A stretch of 64,000 bases of DNA, from the NCBI GenBank assembly GCA_017451685.1, contig JAFTNV010000017.1, positions 26,502-90,501 on the forward strand. The letters are read 5' to 3'. Shown here piece by piece: positions 17,956 through 27,545 of the stretch. This DNA comes from Alistipes sp. GTDB taxonomy: Bacteria; Bacteroidota; Bacteroidia; Bacteroidales; Rikenellaceae. The translations under genes were made by a program, and so were the position numbers. The number at the start of each line of letters is the position of its first letter. Positions within the stretch are counted from its first letter, which is position 1. The notes below the pieces were generated by a model that did not search any database, was not told the DNA's origin, and saw nothing but the letters and a program-made list of their open reading frames with translations.

Positions 17956-18086
17956 AATTTAGCGTCAGAAGCCGTGAGATGTGGCGCATCACAAAAGAAG
18001 AGTCCTCGGGATAGTACATAAACGTACAGCCCGAGGATTCTTACTTTTAGGGATGTGCCGCAGATTACGGCTTATCACGCTAAATT
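17956..18086. repeat. 131-bp imperfect hairpin (MITE-like or extended terminator)
   Basis: The stretch begins with aatttagcgt and ends with its exact complement acgctaaatt. The arms keep pairing with interruptions through AGCCGT/ACGGCT and GGCGCATC/GATGTGCC to an inner perfect 9-bp TCCTCGGG-type stem (17999-18010 with 18030-18041). The right end covers the first two bases of the gcvP stop codon. On the minus strand the inner hairpin followed by a T-rich stretch would work as the gcvP terminator. The perfect outer ends are more than a terminator needs and recall a small non-autonomous insertion. Confidence 0.7.
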
Positions 18087-20919
18087 ACTCTGTGCAGCGG
18101 CACACAAGATTACGATCTCCATAGCCATTGTCGATCTTTGTAACGTAGGGGAAGAACTTAGCCTCGCCAATCCACTCCAAGGGGAAGGCAGCCTCCTCGC
18201 GTGTGTAGGGGTGGCTCCACTCGCCGGCGAGCTCGCGGGCAGTATGCGGAGCGTTCACTACGACATTGTCGGCATTGCCACTTGCAGCAGCAGCCTCGCA
18301 CTCGCGCTTAATCTTCACGAGAGCCTCGATGAAGCGGTCCATCTCGGCCTTAGACTCCGACTCCGTAGGCTCAACCATAAGGGTCTCATGCACGGGGAAT
18401 GAGAGTGTAGGAGCATGGTAGCCGTAGTCCATAAGGCGGTGAGCGATATCGCCACAGTCGATGTTATAGTCGTGCTTGAAGCGTGTGAGGTCGAGAATCA
18501 TCTCGTGACCCACGCGGCCCGTCTCGCCAGAGTAGTATGTGCGGTACTCATCCTTCAATGCCGACGACATATAGTTGGCATTGACGATGGCCATCTCCGT
18601 AGAGCGACGCAAGCCCTCGAAGCCGAGCATGCGGATATAGCCGTAGGTGATGGGGAGCAACATTGCCGAGCCCCAAGGTGATGACGACACGGCAGTGATA
18701 CCCTCCTGGCCACCGGTCTCCGACAGTGAGTGCGTAGGCAAGAACTTAACAAGGTGCTCAGCGACACATACGGGGCCTACACCGGGGCCACCACCGCCAT
18801 GAGGCATGGCGAAGGTCTTATGCAGGTTGAGGTGGCACACATCGGCACCGATATATCCGGGGTTAGTGAGGCCCACCTGTGCGTTCATATTGGCACCATC
18901 CATATATACCTGACCACCGGCATCGTGTACTGCATCTACGATATCGCGGATGCGGCTCTCGAAGACACCGTGAGTTGAGGGGTACGTAACCATCAAGCCA
19001 CAGAGCTCCGAGGCGTGCTCCTCGGCCTTCTTCTTGAGGTCGTCAACGTCGATGTTACCATTCTCGTCGCACGCCACGATGACAATCTTCATGCCCGCCA
19101 TAGCAGCAGATGCGGGGTTAGTGCCGTGTGCCGACGAGGGGATGAGGATGATGTTACGGTAGCCCTGGCCACGGCTCTGGTGGTAGGCGCGAATAATCAT
19201 AAGGCCGGTATACTCACCCGCAGCACCCGAGTTAGGCTGGAGTGTACAGCCCGCAAAGCCCGTGATTGTTGCGAGGTAGCCCTCGAGGTTGGCGATAAGC
19301 TCGCGGTAGCCCTCGGTCTGATCCTCGGGAGCGAAGGGGTGTACGTTCTGGAAGCCGGCGAGTGACAGTGGCTGCATGAGCTGCGCAGCGTTGAGCTTCA
19401 TGGTGCATGAGCCGAGCGATATCATAGAGTTCATCAACGAGATGTCGCGCAACTCGAGGCGCTTGATATAACGCATCATCTCGGTCTCGGTGCGGTAGGC
19501 GTTGAATACGCTCTCGGTGAAGAAGTCGCTCTCGCGCTTAACCTCGGGGGCAATCTTCGCCACCTCAACACGCTTCACGGCCTTAGCCTTCTTGCCACGT
19601 GCCTCGGCAAAGATATCTACGACGGTCTGAATCTCCTGGTCGGTAGTAACCTCGTCGAACGACATGCGCACGCAGTCATCCGCGGGGTAGAACATATTGA
19701 TGCCACGGGCGAGAGCTGCATCCTGAACAACCGAAGCCTCAGCCTCGACCTCCAACGTGTCGAACGTAGCCTTCGTGCGTACCACGTAGCCCATAGCCTC
19801 GAGTGCCTCCTTAACCGTCACGGCAGCGGTGTGGGCGTTGAGTGCTGCGCGCTGCAAGCCCTCCTTACCATTATATATACAGTAGAAGCCCACCATCGAC
19901 GCCATCAACGCCTGTGCGGTACAGATGTTCGACGTAGCCTTCTCGCGCTTGATATGCTGCTCGCGCATCTGGAGCGACATACGGAGCGCCTTATTACCGA
20001 GGCGGTCTACCGATACACCGATGATACGGCCGGGCATGTTACGCTTGTAAGCATCGCGCGTAGCCATATATCCTGCGCTGGGGCCACCAAAGCCCATGGG
20101 GCAACCTAAGCGCTGCGATGTACCCACGGCGATGTCGGCACCCCACTCTGCGGGGGCCTTCAAGAGCGCCAATGCGAGGAGGTCGGCAGTAGCCGTAACA
20201 AGAGCACCCGCCTCGTGAGCCTTAGCTGCAAAGGCTGCATAGTCGCGCACCTCGCCATTGGCTGCGGGGAACTGCACGATGGCACCAAACTCCTTGCCCG
20301 TAAACTCGTACGTGGCGAAGTCGTCACGTATAATCTCTATGCCGAAGGGCTCCGAGCGTGTGAGGAGCACATCGAGGGTCTGCGGGAAGATATTCTCGTC
20401 CACGAAGAGCTGGTTGCGACCCTGCTTCACGGCCTCGCGCGAGCGCAAGGCGTACATCATAAGCATGGCTTCGGCCGTAGCCGTAGCCTCGTCCAGGAGT
20501 GAGCAGTTGGCCACCTCCATGCCCGTGAGCGAGAGGATGGCTGTCTGGTAGTTGAGCAACGCCTCCAAGCGGCCCTGTGATATCTCGGCCTGGTAGGGCG
20601 TGTACGAGGTATACCATGCGGGGTTCTCGAATACGTTACGCGACACTACGGCGGGGACTACGTTGGGATAGTAGCCCATGCCGATGAACGAGCGCAGCGT
20701 GCGGTTCTTCGCTGCAAGCTCCGCGATATGTGCTGCATACTCATACTCGCTCATAGCCTCGGGGAGGTCGAGAGCCTTCTTAAGGCGTATATTCTGGGGG
20801 ATAACCTGCTGCAAGAGCTCCTCAACCGATGCTACGCCAATCGTTGCAAGCATCTGGCTTAAATCATCCTTAGAATTTAGACCTGTGTGACGGTCTACAA
20901 AGCTGTCAAAGGTTTTCAT
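18085..20919 (-). CDS. gcvP: Glycine dehydrogenase (decarboxylating), P-protein
   Basis: 944 residues, the fused P1-P2 form. It decarboxylates glycine with PLP and passes the aminomethyl group to the lipoyl H protein. Seen: GMGYYPNVVPAV near residue 85, and the PLP-lysine motif NLHKTFAMPHGGGGPG near residue 700. The C-terminus stops at GDRNLVCRCTE, several residues short of what I remember for the family (NLVC.C followed by 5-8 residues), exactly where the 131-bp hairpin begins. The gcvT and gcvH genes are not in this window. It lies 47 bases downstream of the nucleoside kinase gene. Confidence 0.96.
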   Translation of the reverse strand: MKTFDSFVDRHTGLNSKDDLSQMLATIGVASVEELLQQVIPQNIRLKKALDLPEAMSEYEYAAHIAELAAKNRTLRSFIGMGYYPNVVPAVVSRNVFENPAWYTSYTPYQAEISQGRLEALLNYQTAILSLTGMEVANCSLLDEATATAEAMLMMYALRSREAVKQGRNQLFVDENIFPQTLDVLLTRSEPFGIEIIRDDFATYEFTGKEFGAIVQFPAANGEVRDYAAFAAKAHEAGALVTATADLLALALLKAPAEWGADIAVGTSQRLGCPMGFGGPSAGYMATRDAYKRNMPGRIIGVSVDRLGNKALRMSLQMREQHIKREKATSNICTAQALMASMVGFYCIYNGKEGLQRAALNAHTAAVTVKEALEAMGYVVRTKATFDTLEVEAEASVVQDAALARGINMFYPADDCVRMSFDEVTTDQEIQTVVDIFAEARGKKAKAVKRVEVAKIAPEVKRESDFFTESVFNAYRTETEMMRYIKRLELRDISLMNSMISLGSCTMKLNAAQLMQPLSLAGFQNVHPFAPEDQTEGYRELIANLEGYLATITGFAGCTLQPNSGAAGEYTGLMIIRAYHQSRGQGYRNIILIPSSAHGTNPASAAMAGMKIVIVACDENGNIDVDDLKKKAEEHASELCGLMVTYPSTHGVFESRIRDIVDAVHDAGGQVYMDGANMNAQVGLTNPGYIGADVCHLNLHKTFAMPHGGGGPGVGPVCVAEHLVKFLPTHSLSETGGQEGITAVSSSPWGSAMLLPITYGYIRMLGFEGLRRSTEMAIVNANYMSSALKDEYRTYYSGETGRVGHEMILDLTRFKHDYNIDCGDIAHRLMDYGYHAPTLSFPVHETLMVEPTESESKAEMDRFIEALVKIKRECEAAAASGNADNVVVNAPHTARELAGEWSHPYTREEAAFPLEWIGEAKFFPYVTKIDNGYGDRNLVCRCTE

Positions 20920-20966
20920 TAGTCTTAATGTTTATTAGTTGTTTTTGGTTTTATGTTATCTACTTG

Positions 20967-22637
20967 TCAGTACTTAAATGAGCTGCCACCGATAAACTCG
21001 CGAAGGAGCGAGGTGGGCGGTATTTCGTCGGGGGCTATGGGCACGAAGTTATCGAGGAACTTGAGCATACGTCGTGCCTCGGCATACTCCGGTGCCGTGT
21101 CGGGCACCTCGCGGAGTACGGGCTCGGCAATGGCGCGCAACACCGATATCTCGTAGAAGAGCGACGAGTTGAACATCACGTTGGCATTCTCCTGATAGGG
21201 GAAGATATGTCGCTCCTCGCCCCTGCGCACCGATGGCCACATCGCGAGTGTCCTCAGAGCATCGTTGCCACGTGTGGCATTGTCGCGTATAGTGCGGCGC
21301 AGCAGGCGGTTGTCGGTCGTCGGTATGCGCGAGAAATTATCCATAGCCACGGAGGTGAAGCACGAGATGTATATCTTAAACTTCTGGCCATCGGCAATGC
21401 CGGGCGTAAGGCGCGGGTTGAGCGCATGGATGCCCTCGAGGATGAGTATCGAGCGCGGGCCGAGCTGCAACGGCTTGTCGTGCCACTGGCGCTTGCCCGA
21501 GATAAAGTCGTAGCGCGGAATCTCCACACTCTCGCCATTAGCCAGGCGGCGCAGGTGGTCGTTCAACGTGTCGAGGTCGATAGCCTCAAGTGCCTCGAAG
21601 TCGGGCTTGCCATCCTCGCCCATGGGTGTCTTGTCGCGGTCGACGAAGTAGTCGTCGAGGGCTATGAGCACGGGGTCGAGGCCTAAGACACGCAGCTGCA
21701 CGCCGAGGCGCTTCGAGAATGTCGTCTTACCACTCGACGAGGGGCCTGAGATAAGCGCCATGCGCACGCCACGTTCAGCGTTAGCCTCGGCAATGGCGCG
21801 GGCGATGGATGCTATCTTATTTTCGTGGAACGCCTCGGCTATCTTTATAAGCTCCGAGCCGTCGCCCTCCATCACGCGACGGTTGAGGTCGCCGACGGTG
21901 GGCACGCCCATGATATCTATCCAGCGCTGATACTCGTGGAAGATGTCGAACATCTTATCGTGGTTTATGGCCGTAGTGAGCTGCTCGGGGTTCTCGCGCG
22001 ACGGCAGCGCCACGTAGAAGCCGTTGTAGTAGGGCACGATGTCGAAGCGAGCGACGTATGCCGACGAGGGAGCAAGAGCACCGTAGAAGTAACCAGGCAT
22101 GTCGCCAAGGTGGTTCACGGTGCGGTAGAGGTGCGGGCGCGTGTTGAGCAGCTCGAGCCTGTCGTCGAAGCCATACGCAGCGTACTCCTTGGCCACATCT
22201 TCGGCCAGGCGCTTCGTGCGCGTGATGGCAAGGTTGCGAGCAACGACATCCTCCATGCGTAGTTTCAGCAGTGTGGCATCCTCCGCCGTAAGGGGGCGCC
22301 TATCGTCATACTCGGCATAGAAGCCGTTGCCGAGCGAGTGGCGTATGCGCAACTTACGCTCGGGGTAGAGCTCCAACGAGGCCTTCTGCATGACGAAGGA
22401 CAAGGTTCGCTGATAGACCCTATAACCCTCATAGTGGCGCATATCGAAGAACTCCACCGTGACGGGCTTATATATGCGATAGCTGAGCTCCTTATAACGA
22501 TTATTCACCCTCGCAGCAAGCATAGGATAGGGCTGCTCCAACGCTACCGTCTGGAGCACCTCCATAAGCGTTGAGCCCATCTCCACGCCTATCACAGCGC
22601 CATTATTCACCAAGCGCAATTCTACCGTATGAGCCAT
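20967..22637 (-). CDS. Nucleoside (uridine-type) kinase with N-terminal TGS/ThrRS-like domains
   Basis: 556 residues. The N-terminus looks like a TGS domain (GSTLMEVLQTVA), then a region like the second domain of threonyl-tRNA synthetase with an HSLGNGFYAEY stretch. After that comes a phosphoribulokinase/uridine-kinase domain with Walker A GPSSSGKTT (residues 298-306), the DDYFVDRDKTP motif and LILEGIHALN. Such fusions are typical of Bacteroidetes and some other anaerobes and are annotated as nucleoside kinases. Uridine or cytidine is the probable substrate by family. Confidence 0.88.
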   Translation of the reverse strand: MAHTVELRLVNNGAVIGVEMGSTLMEVLQTVALEQPYPMLAARVNNRYKELSYRIYKPVTVEFFDMRHYEGYRVYQRTLSFVMQKASLELYPERKLRIRHSLGNGFYAEYDDRRPLTAEDATLLKLRMEDVVARNLAITRTKRLAEDVAKEYAAYGFDDRLELLNTRPHLYRTVNHLGDMPGYFYGALAPSSAYVARFDIVPYYNGFYVALPSRENPEQLTTAINHDKMFDIFHEYQRWIDIMGVPTVGDLNRRVMEGDGSELIKIAEAFHENKIASIARAIAEANAERGVRMALISGPSSSGKTTFSKRLGVQLRVLGLDPVLIALDDYFVDRDKTPMGEDGKPDFEALEAIDLDTLNDHLRRLANGESVEIPRYDFISGKRQWHDKPLQLGPRSILILEGIHALNPRLTPGIADGQKFKIYISCFTSVAMDNFSRIPTTDNRLLRRTIRDNATRGNDALRTLAMWPSVRRGEERHIFPYQENANVMFNSSLFYEISVLRAIAEPVLREVPDTAPEYAEARRMLKFLDNFVPIAPDEIPPTSLLREFIGGSSFKY

Positions 22638-22716
22638 CGTCTACCCTTTTTTAATTAAAATTGTGTGTAAAGATAGTAATTTTTTGTAACTTTGAAGCAA
22701 TTTAACACGATAACTT

Positions 22717-24192
22717 ATGCGAAAATTATCATTTTTTATCACATCATTGCTCCTTGTGTCACTCCTTGCGGGATGCAACAAAGAGAACGACACGCGCCAC
22801 GTATATATTATCTCGACAAACGACATACACGCCACGATAGATGCCATGCCTAAGCTCGCAACCATCGTCGCGGAGTATGAGGCTAAGGGCGAGGTTATCC
22901 TCGTAGACTCAGGCGACCGCGTGACGGGAAATGCCTATGTAGACGATGCCACAGCCCCCGGGCTGCCCATCATCGAGCTGATGAACGAGGTGGGCTACGA
23001 TGTCGCCACACTCGGCAACCACGAGTTCGACAAGGGCCACACGGTGCTCTACGCGATGCTCGAGGCCGCGGAGTTCGAGTGGGTGTGCTCGAATATGACC
23101 GACCTCACGGGCGACACACGCATCCAGCCATACACGACAATAACCGTTGAAGGCTTAGATATATGCTTTGCCGGCGTTGTCGACACCGATGGCGGAGGGC
23201 GCCCCTTGGGTGGCGACCGCTCGTATGTCGACTTTAGTTTCACGCCCGACTGCGACACCGCCTACGAGCTGTGCACCACGCTCCCCGAGAGCGACTTCAC
23301 GGTGCTCCTCTCGCACATGGGCCTCGACAACGACCGTCGCTTAGCCGAGCGCAAGCCCGCGTACGATTGGATTGCCGGAGGCCACAGCCACGACATCTAT
23401 GGCGGGTATGTCAACGACACCTATATCTCGCAGAACAACAAGAATATACGCTACGTGACCATTGCCGACATCGCGCTACGCGAAGGGGCGATTGAATCTA
23501 TCACCTACACGCAACTCAACATGGCCGATGTCGCTGCCGACGAGCGCATTGCCACGATGGTTGCCGAACTTAAGTTGAGCGACCCCGCGCTAAACACCGT
23601 CGAGGCCATCGCCACAAGCCCCGCAACGAAGGAGGGCGTGTCGAACTTCACCATCGCAGCCCTCGCCACGTACCCCTACCCCGAGGGTTTTGTGCCCGAG
23701 GTGACGATATACCACTACGGGGGCGTACGTCTTGACGGCTTTACGGAGGGCGACATCAAGCGTGTGGACATCCTCAACAACGACCCCTTCCTCTCGACCA
23801 TATACATTGGCGAGATGACACCCGCCGAGATTGAGCATTTCATCATTGCGAAGTACAACAACGGCACGCCCGAGAGCCCCGATAAGGAGTCACACTACCC
23901 ATACTTCCGCTCCGACCTTGAGTACACCATCATCCTCGGCCAGGAGCCTGCGGAGAGCCCCGATGCCATAGGCATACAACACAACCTCGCACCACGCAAA
24001 TACCGCGTAGCGATGTGTAACTACGTTGCCGAGAACTACATAGACAAGGATGTGGTTGCCACCGCACTGCACGACACGGGCATCACCGTGCGTGAGGCTA
24101 TGTTGCGCTATGCCCGCACGTTTGGCGAGGATGGCTACACGCCCGACAACAAGTGTTATCAGCGCGAGGAGAGTGCCTCGGAGCAAAAGTAA
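22717..24192 (+). CDS. 5'-nucleotidase/metallophosphatase lipoprotein (UshA-like)
   Basis: 491 residues with a lipoprotein signal (LLVSLLAGC, Cys at 20), so anchored in the periplasm or on the surface. Metallophosphatase motifs in order: STNDIHATI, VDSGDRVTGN, GNHEFDKG, LSHMG and GGHSHDIYGG. A 5'-nucleotidase C-terminal domain follows (YHYGGVRLDGFTEGDI, NNDPF). UshA-like enzymes hydrolyse extracellular nucleotides. The C-terminal domain is a little short. A TAACTTTG box lies at 22691-22698; the -33 match upstream is poor. Confidence 0.88.
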   Translation: MRKLSFFITSLLLVSLLAGCNKENDTRHVYIISTNDIHATIDAMPKLATIVAEYEAKGEVILVDSGDRVTGNAYVDDATAPGLPIIELMNEVGYDVATLGNHEFDKGHTVLYAMLEAAEFEWVCSNMTDLTGDTRIQPYTTITVEGLDICFAGVVDTDGGGRPLGGDRSYVDFSFTPDCDTAYELCTTLPESDFTVLLSHMGLDNDRRLAERKPAYDWIAGGHSHDIYGGYVNDTYISQNNKNIRYVTIADIALREGAIESITYTQLNMADVAADERIATMVAELKLSDPALNTVEAIATSPATKEGVSNFTIAALATYPYPEGFVPEVTIYHYGGVRLDGFTEGDIKRVDILNNDPFLSTIYIGEMTPAEIEHFIIAKYNNGTPESPDKESHYPYFRSDLEYTIILGQEPAESPDAIGIQHNLAPRKYRVAMCNYVAENYIDKDVVATALHDTGITVREAMLRYARTFGEDGYTPDNKCYQREESASEQK

Positions 24193-24198
24193 GGAGGT

Positions 24199-24795
24199 AT
24201 GTTAGAGAGTTGTTTCCAGAGGGAGCTTATCGAGGCGGGGTGTGACGAGGCGGGGCGCGGATGCCTTGCCGGCTCGGTGTTTGCTGCAGCGGTGATTCTT
24301 CCACCCGACTTCCACCACCCGCTGCTCAACGACTCGAAGCAGATGACCGAGCGTCGTCGCGACATCCTGCGCGAGATTATCGAGCGCGAGGCCATAGCGT
24401 GGCATGTCGAGGAGGTCACGGCCGAGCGCATCGACAAGATAAACATCCTGAACGCCTCAATCGAGGGTATGAATCTATCAATCAAGGCTCTATCTCCGCA
24501 GCCCGAGTTTGTCGTCATCGACGGCAACCGCTTTCATACCGACCTCACGATACCGTGGCGCACCATCGTCAAGGGCGACGGTAAGTATGCCAACATCGCG
24601 GCAGCCTCGGTGCTTGCCAAGACCCACCGCGATGAGTATATGATGCGCTTAGCCAAGGAGTATCCCGCCTATGGCTGGGACAGGAATAAGGGCTACCCCA
24701 CGCGCGAGCACCGCCTTGCGATACGACAATACGGTCTCACACCCTATCATCGCCTGTCGTTCAACACCGCACCCGAGCAGTTGGAACTCTTTTAG
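24199..24795 (+). CDS. rnhB: Ribonuclease HII
   Basis: 198 residues. It cleaves RNA in RNA-DNA hybrids and at single embedded ribonucleotides. Seen: the RNase HII start motif GCDEAGRGCLAG (Asp-Glu pair), LNDSKQMTERRR, the second catalytic region VVIDGN, GDGKYANIAAASVLAKTHRDE and YGWDRNKGYPTREH. The set is complete. It begins 6 bases after the 5'-nucleotidase stop. Confidence 0.95.
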   Translation: MLESCFQRELIEAGCDEAGRGCLAGSVFAAAVILPPDFHHPLLNDSKQMTERRRDILREIIEREAIAWHVEEVTAERIDKINILNASIEGMNLSIKALSPQPEFVVIDGNRFHTDLTIPWRTIVKGDGKYANIAAASVLAKTHRDEYMMRLAKEYPAYGWDRNKGYPTREHRLAIRQYGLTPYHRLSFNTAPEQLELF

Positions 24796-24796
24796 A

Positions 24797-26833
24797 CTAT
24801 CGAAGAAATGTGCTACGGCCCACGTTAAGCACGATGCTATCGCGCAGTATGCCAAGGCTATCTATGGCCGTGACGACAACGTGTCCGTTGAGCACGAGCG
24901 AGTCGGCACGATACTGACCCTCGGCAACACGGCGTACAGCCACCGTATCGGTGCCAACAATAAGCGTGGGCGTACCCTCCGAACTATATACGTTGATTGT
25001 TTGATTTACGCTACGGCGCTCCGTCCAACGACGCTCGGGGATATACAGCGTAGGCTCGTCGTCGTTCCATAGCGTGCGGTAGAGGTAGTAGGCATCCTTC
25101 TTGGTTGCGTGGTCGTAGGCCACGATGCCCGACTGATTAAGACCCTCGGTGCGGCGCGACGAGGCGTAGTCGAACATATTGCTGAGCCATACACCCCAGA
25201 AGATGTCTGCCTCGCGGGTGATGGCGGCATAGCGCTCGTGCATATATGTCTGTCGGCGCTCGGGGTGGCGGCGCGTACCGCGCTGGGCACGCTCGACAGC
25301 CTCCGTGTGGTGCTTCACACTGCCCTCCTCACCATAGCATACACCATAGCGCATATCGCCCCACGACTCGTTGGATGATAGCATATTACACCACACCGCA
25401 ACATCCTCGACCGAGCCCTTCATATATCCCACACTCTGACGGAAGACGATGAGGTCGGTGATAAAGTTAATGTCGCCATCTGTGTTGCTGCAACCCACCG
25501 TCAGTCGCGAGGGGTCGAGGTTATGAGCACGCTCGTTCAGCTCACCCACATACGCAACAACATCATCGCCACGTTGCCACACCTGCTCGAAGAGGCCCCA
25601 CATGACGACCGAGGGGTGGTTCATATTCTGAGCTACAATCTCCTCCAACTGCTTGAAGCCATTATCGCGGAAGGGCTGCGATGGGTAGTAGCATATATCC
25701 GTGAACGACAGTGGCGAGCGACCAAAGGGCATATCTACCCACGCGAGCATACCCTCCCTATCGCAACGCTCGTACACCGACTGCGCATGCGGGCCGTAGA
25801 GCGAGCGTATGGCATTAGCCCCCATGTCGGCAACCATATCGAGGTCGGCATCCATGTCGTCATGCGACACGGCCGTGCCCTTATACATCCTGTCGTGCGC
25901 CATATTTACGCCACGCACAGCAACGGGCACGCCATTGATACATAGTCTGTTATCCTCGCTAACACTGATACTGCGGAAGCCCGTGGTGATGCTTATCTCA
26001 TCTTCGGGGTTGCGCACATCGCCCAGCGCCACCTCCACGCGGTAGAGCGTAGGCGAGGCGGGGCTCCAAAGTTTAGGCGCAGCGAACTCGAAGGGGAGGT
26101 CAATGGGGCGTCCCTCAACGAGCTTGGCGTTGCGCACAACGCGATGGTCTACCTCGTAGCCGTCGTCACCCACGATGCGCATCGTCACCGTGGCATGATC
26201 CATCGAGGGGGTAGACACATACACGCGAACGACACCCTTGGCGACATCCTCGGTGATGCTCTGCTGCACGACATAGACACCGTCGGTCGAGTGGTTGAGG
26301 GGTGAGATTATATTCTCGCCCGTGACCAACAGCTCCACATCGCGGTAGATGCCACCCGCGAGGTCTATATCTGCCGAGGTGGGGAGGATGTCGCTACGCA
26401 TACCGTTCGACACGACGACACGCAGAAAATTATCGGCACCAAACCTCACTTTATCGGTAATCTCGAGCGTGAAGGCGGTGAAGCCTCCGGCATGCGAGCC
26501 CACGTAGCAGCCATTGACAAAGACGTCGGCCATGCTCTGCACACCGCCAAAGCGCAGGAAGAGGCGCCTCCCCTCCCAAAGCTGCGGGATATACATCTCG
26601 CGGGTATAGTTTGCCGTGGTACGCAGGTAGTCGCCCTCGCGACACTCCACATTCCACGTGTGGGGCAACGCAACGGTCGTAGCGTTGGCAGCATCGGCAT
26701 CCGTGGCGTAGTAGAAGTTCCAGTTGTCGTTGATGTTGTACGTGGTGCGCGTAGGCTCGGCAGCCGTGGCTGCGAGCGCCACCGAGAGCGCCACAAGGAT
26801 AGATAGTATTGTTCGCTTACACATCATAGTCAT
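24797..26833 (-). CDS. Glycoside hydrolase family 2 homologue, probably catalytically inactive
   Basis: 678 residues with a signal peptide (to about residue 24). Domains: sugar-binding jelly-roll (NDNWNF...PHTWN, residues 35-165), an immunoglobulin-like domain (170-290), a TIM barrel (295-590) with NGVPVAVRGVNMAHD and the WGVWLSNMFDYAS strand-8 region, and a short C-terminal domain. The acid/base motif that reads WG(I)xNE in active enzymes reads WGLFEQ (residues 412-417), so the Glu position holds Gln. The nucleophile motif, SEYG in active enzymes, reads VCYG (498-501), so Glu is Cys. Both replacements are inferred by my own alignment. It might be a binding or sensing protein. Confidence 0.8.
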   Translation of the reverse strand: MTMMCKRTILSILVALSVALAATAAEPTRTTYNINDNWNFYYATDADAANATTVALPHTWNVECREGDYLRTTANYTREMYIPQLWEGRRLFLRFGGVQSMADVFVNGCYVGSHAGGFTAFTLEITDKVRFGADNFLRVVVSNGMRSDILPTSADIDLAGGIYRDVELLVTGENIISPLNHSTDGVYVVQQSITEDVAKGVVRVYVSTPSMDHATVTMRIVGDDGYEVDHRVVRNAKLVEGRPIDLPFEFAAPKLWSPASPTLYRVEVALGDVRNPEDEISITTGFRSISVSEDNRLCINGVPVAVRGVNMAHDRMYKGTAVSHDDMDADLDMVADMGANAIRSLYGPHAQSVYERCDREGMLAWVDMPFGRSPLSFTDICYYPSQPFRDNGFKQLEEIVAQNMNHPSVVMWGLFEQVWQRGDDVVAYVGELNERAHNLDPSRLTVGCSNTDGDINFITDLIVFRQSVGYMKGSVEDVAVWCNMLSSNESWGDMRYGVCYGEEGSVKHHTEAVERAQRGTRRHPERRQTYMHERYAAITREADIFWGVWLSNMFDYASSRRTEGLNQSGIVAYDHATKKDAYYLYRTLWNDDEPTLYIPERRWTERRSVNQTINVYSSEGTPTLIVGTDTVAVRRVAEGQYRADSLVLNGHVVVTAIDSLGILRDSIVLNVGRSTFLR

Positions 26834-26851
26834 ATTTTACGTTGCAAATAT

Positions 26852-26880
26852 ACGAATAAAGAAAAAATTTCGTACCTTCG
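26852..26880 (+). promoter_or_regulatory. Promoter for the cvpA-rsgA-trmH unit, overlapping a divergent box
   Basis: TTG at 26852-26854, 18 bp, then TACCTTCG at 26873-26880. A minus-strand TATATTTG (complement of 26855-26862) facing the GH2 gene overlaps the spacer, so the two directions may compete. Confidence 0.5.
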
Positions 26881-26909
26881 TGCGAAAATAATAATACCCT
26901 CGAAGGATA

Positions 26910-27545
26910 ATGATTATAGATATTATCATCGCCATTGTCGCCCTCGTTGCCCTTGTCATGGGGTGGCGCCGAGGCTTTGTTGTGCAGCTATGCCAGCTTG
27001 TGGCCCTCTACATCGCCATACTCATCGCCCCGGAGTTTGCGGGCCAGATAGGCGCCTCGTTTAGCGACGACCCGGGCCTCGCCTACATCATAGGCTTTGT
27101 CATCATCATCGTGGGCGCGTGGCTCGTGGTGTGGATCATAGCCCCGCTGCTTAGGAAGATACTCTTCTGGGACTTCCTGCGCAACGTAGACTCGCTCTTA
27201 GGTGCCGCCTTAGCCCTCGTGGCGATGGTCGTAATCACCTCCGTGGGATGCTCGCTATTCCGCACTGCCAACATTGGCGAGGTGCGCACCGACAAACTAT
27301 TAGAACTTGGTGCTCAAAATCTTAGCCCCGAGGAGCGCGCGGAGTATGTCGAGAAGATTGAGAACAAAGACATCTCGATGCGCGAATACTTCGAGTCCCG
27401 ATACATAGACTACGACACGCTCAACGAGTCACGACTGTTCATGCCCTTAGCATCTATGGGCGACACGCTGTGCCCGGGCCTCGACGACTTCAAGGAGGAG
27501 ATGATGGAGATAGCCGTAAACATAGCAGCCGATGAGAGAGGATAG
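26910..27545 (+). CDS. CvpA-family membrane protein
   Basis: 211 residues. Four hydrophobic helices (residues 1-20, 25-42, 58-84, 96-118), with the N-terminal pattern DIIIAIVALVALVMGWRRGF that marks CvpA (colicin V production family), followed by a charged soluble tail. The true cellular role of CvpA is poorly known; it is linked to envelope homeostasis. It overlaps rsgA by 14 bases. Confidence 0.82.
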   Translation: MIIDIIIAIVALVALVMGWRRGFVVQLCQLVALYIAILIAPEFAGQIGASFSDDPGLAYIIGFVIIIVGAWLVVWIIAPLLRKILFWDFLRNVDSLLGAALALVAMVVITSVGCSLFRTANIGEVRTDKLLELGAQNLSPEERAEYVEKIENKDISMREYFESRYIDYDTLNESRLFMPLASMGDTLCPGLDDFKEEMMEIAVNIAADERG

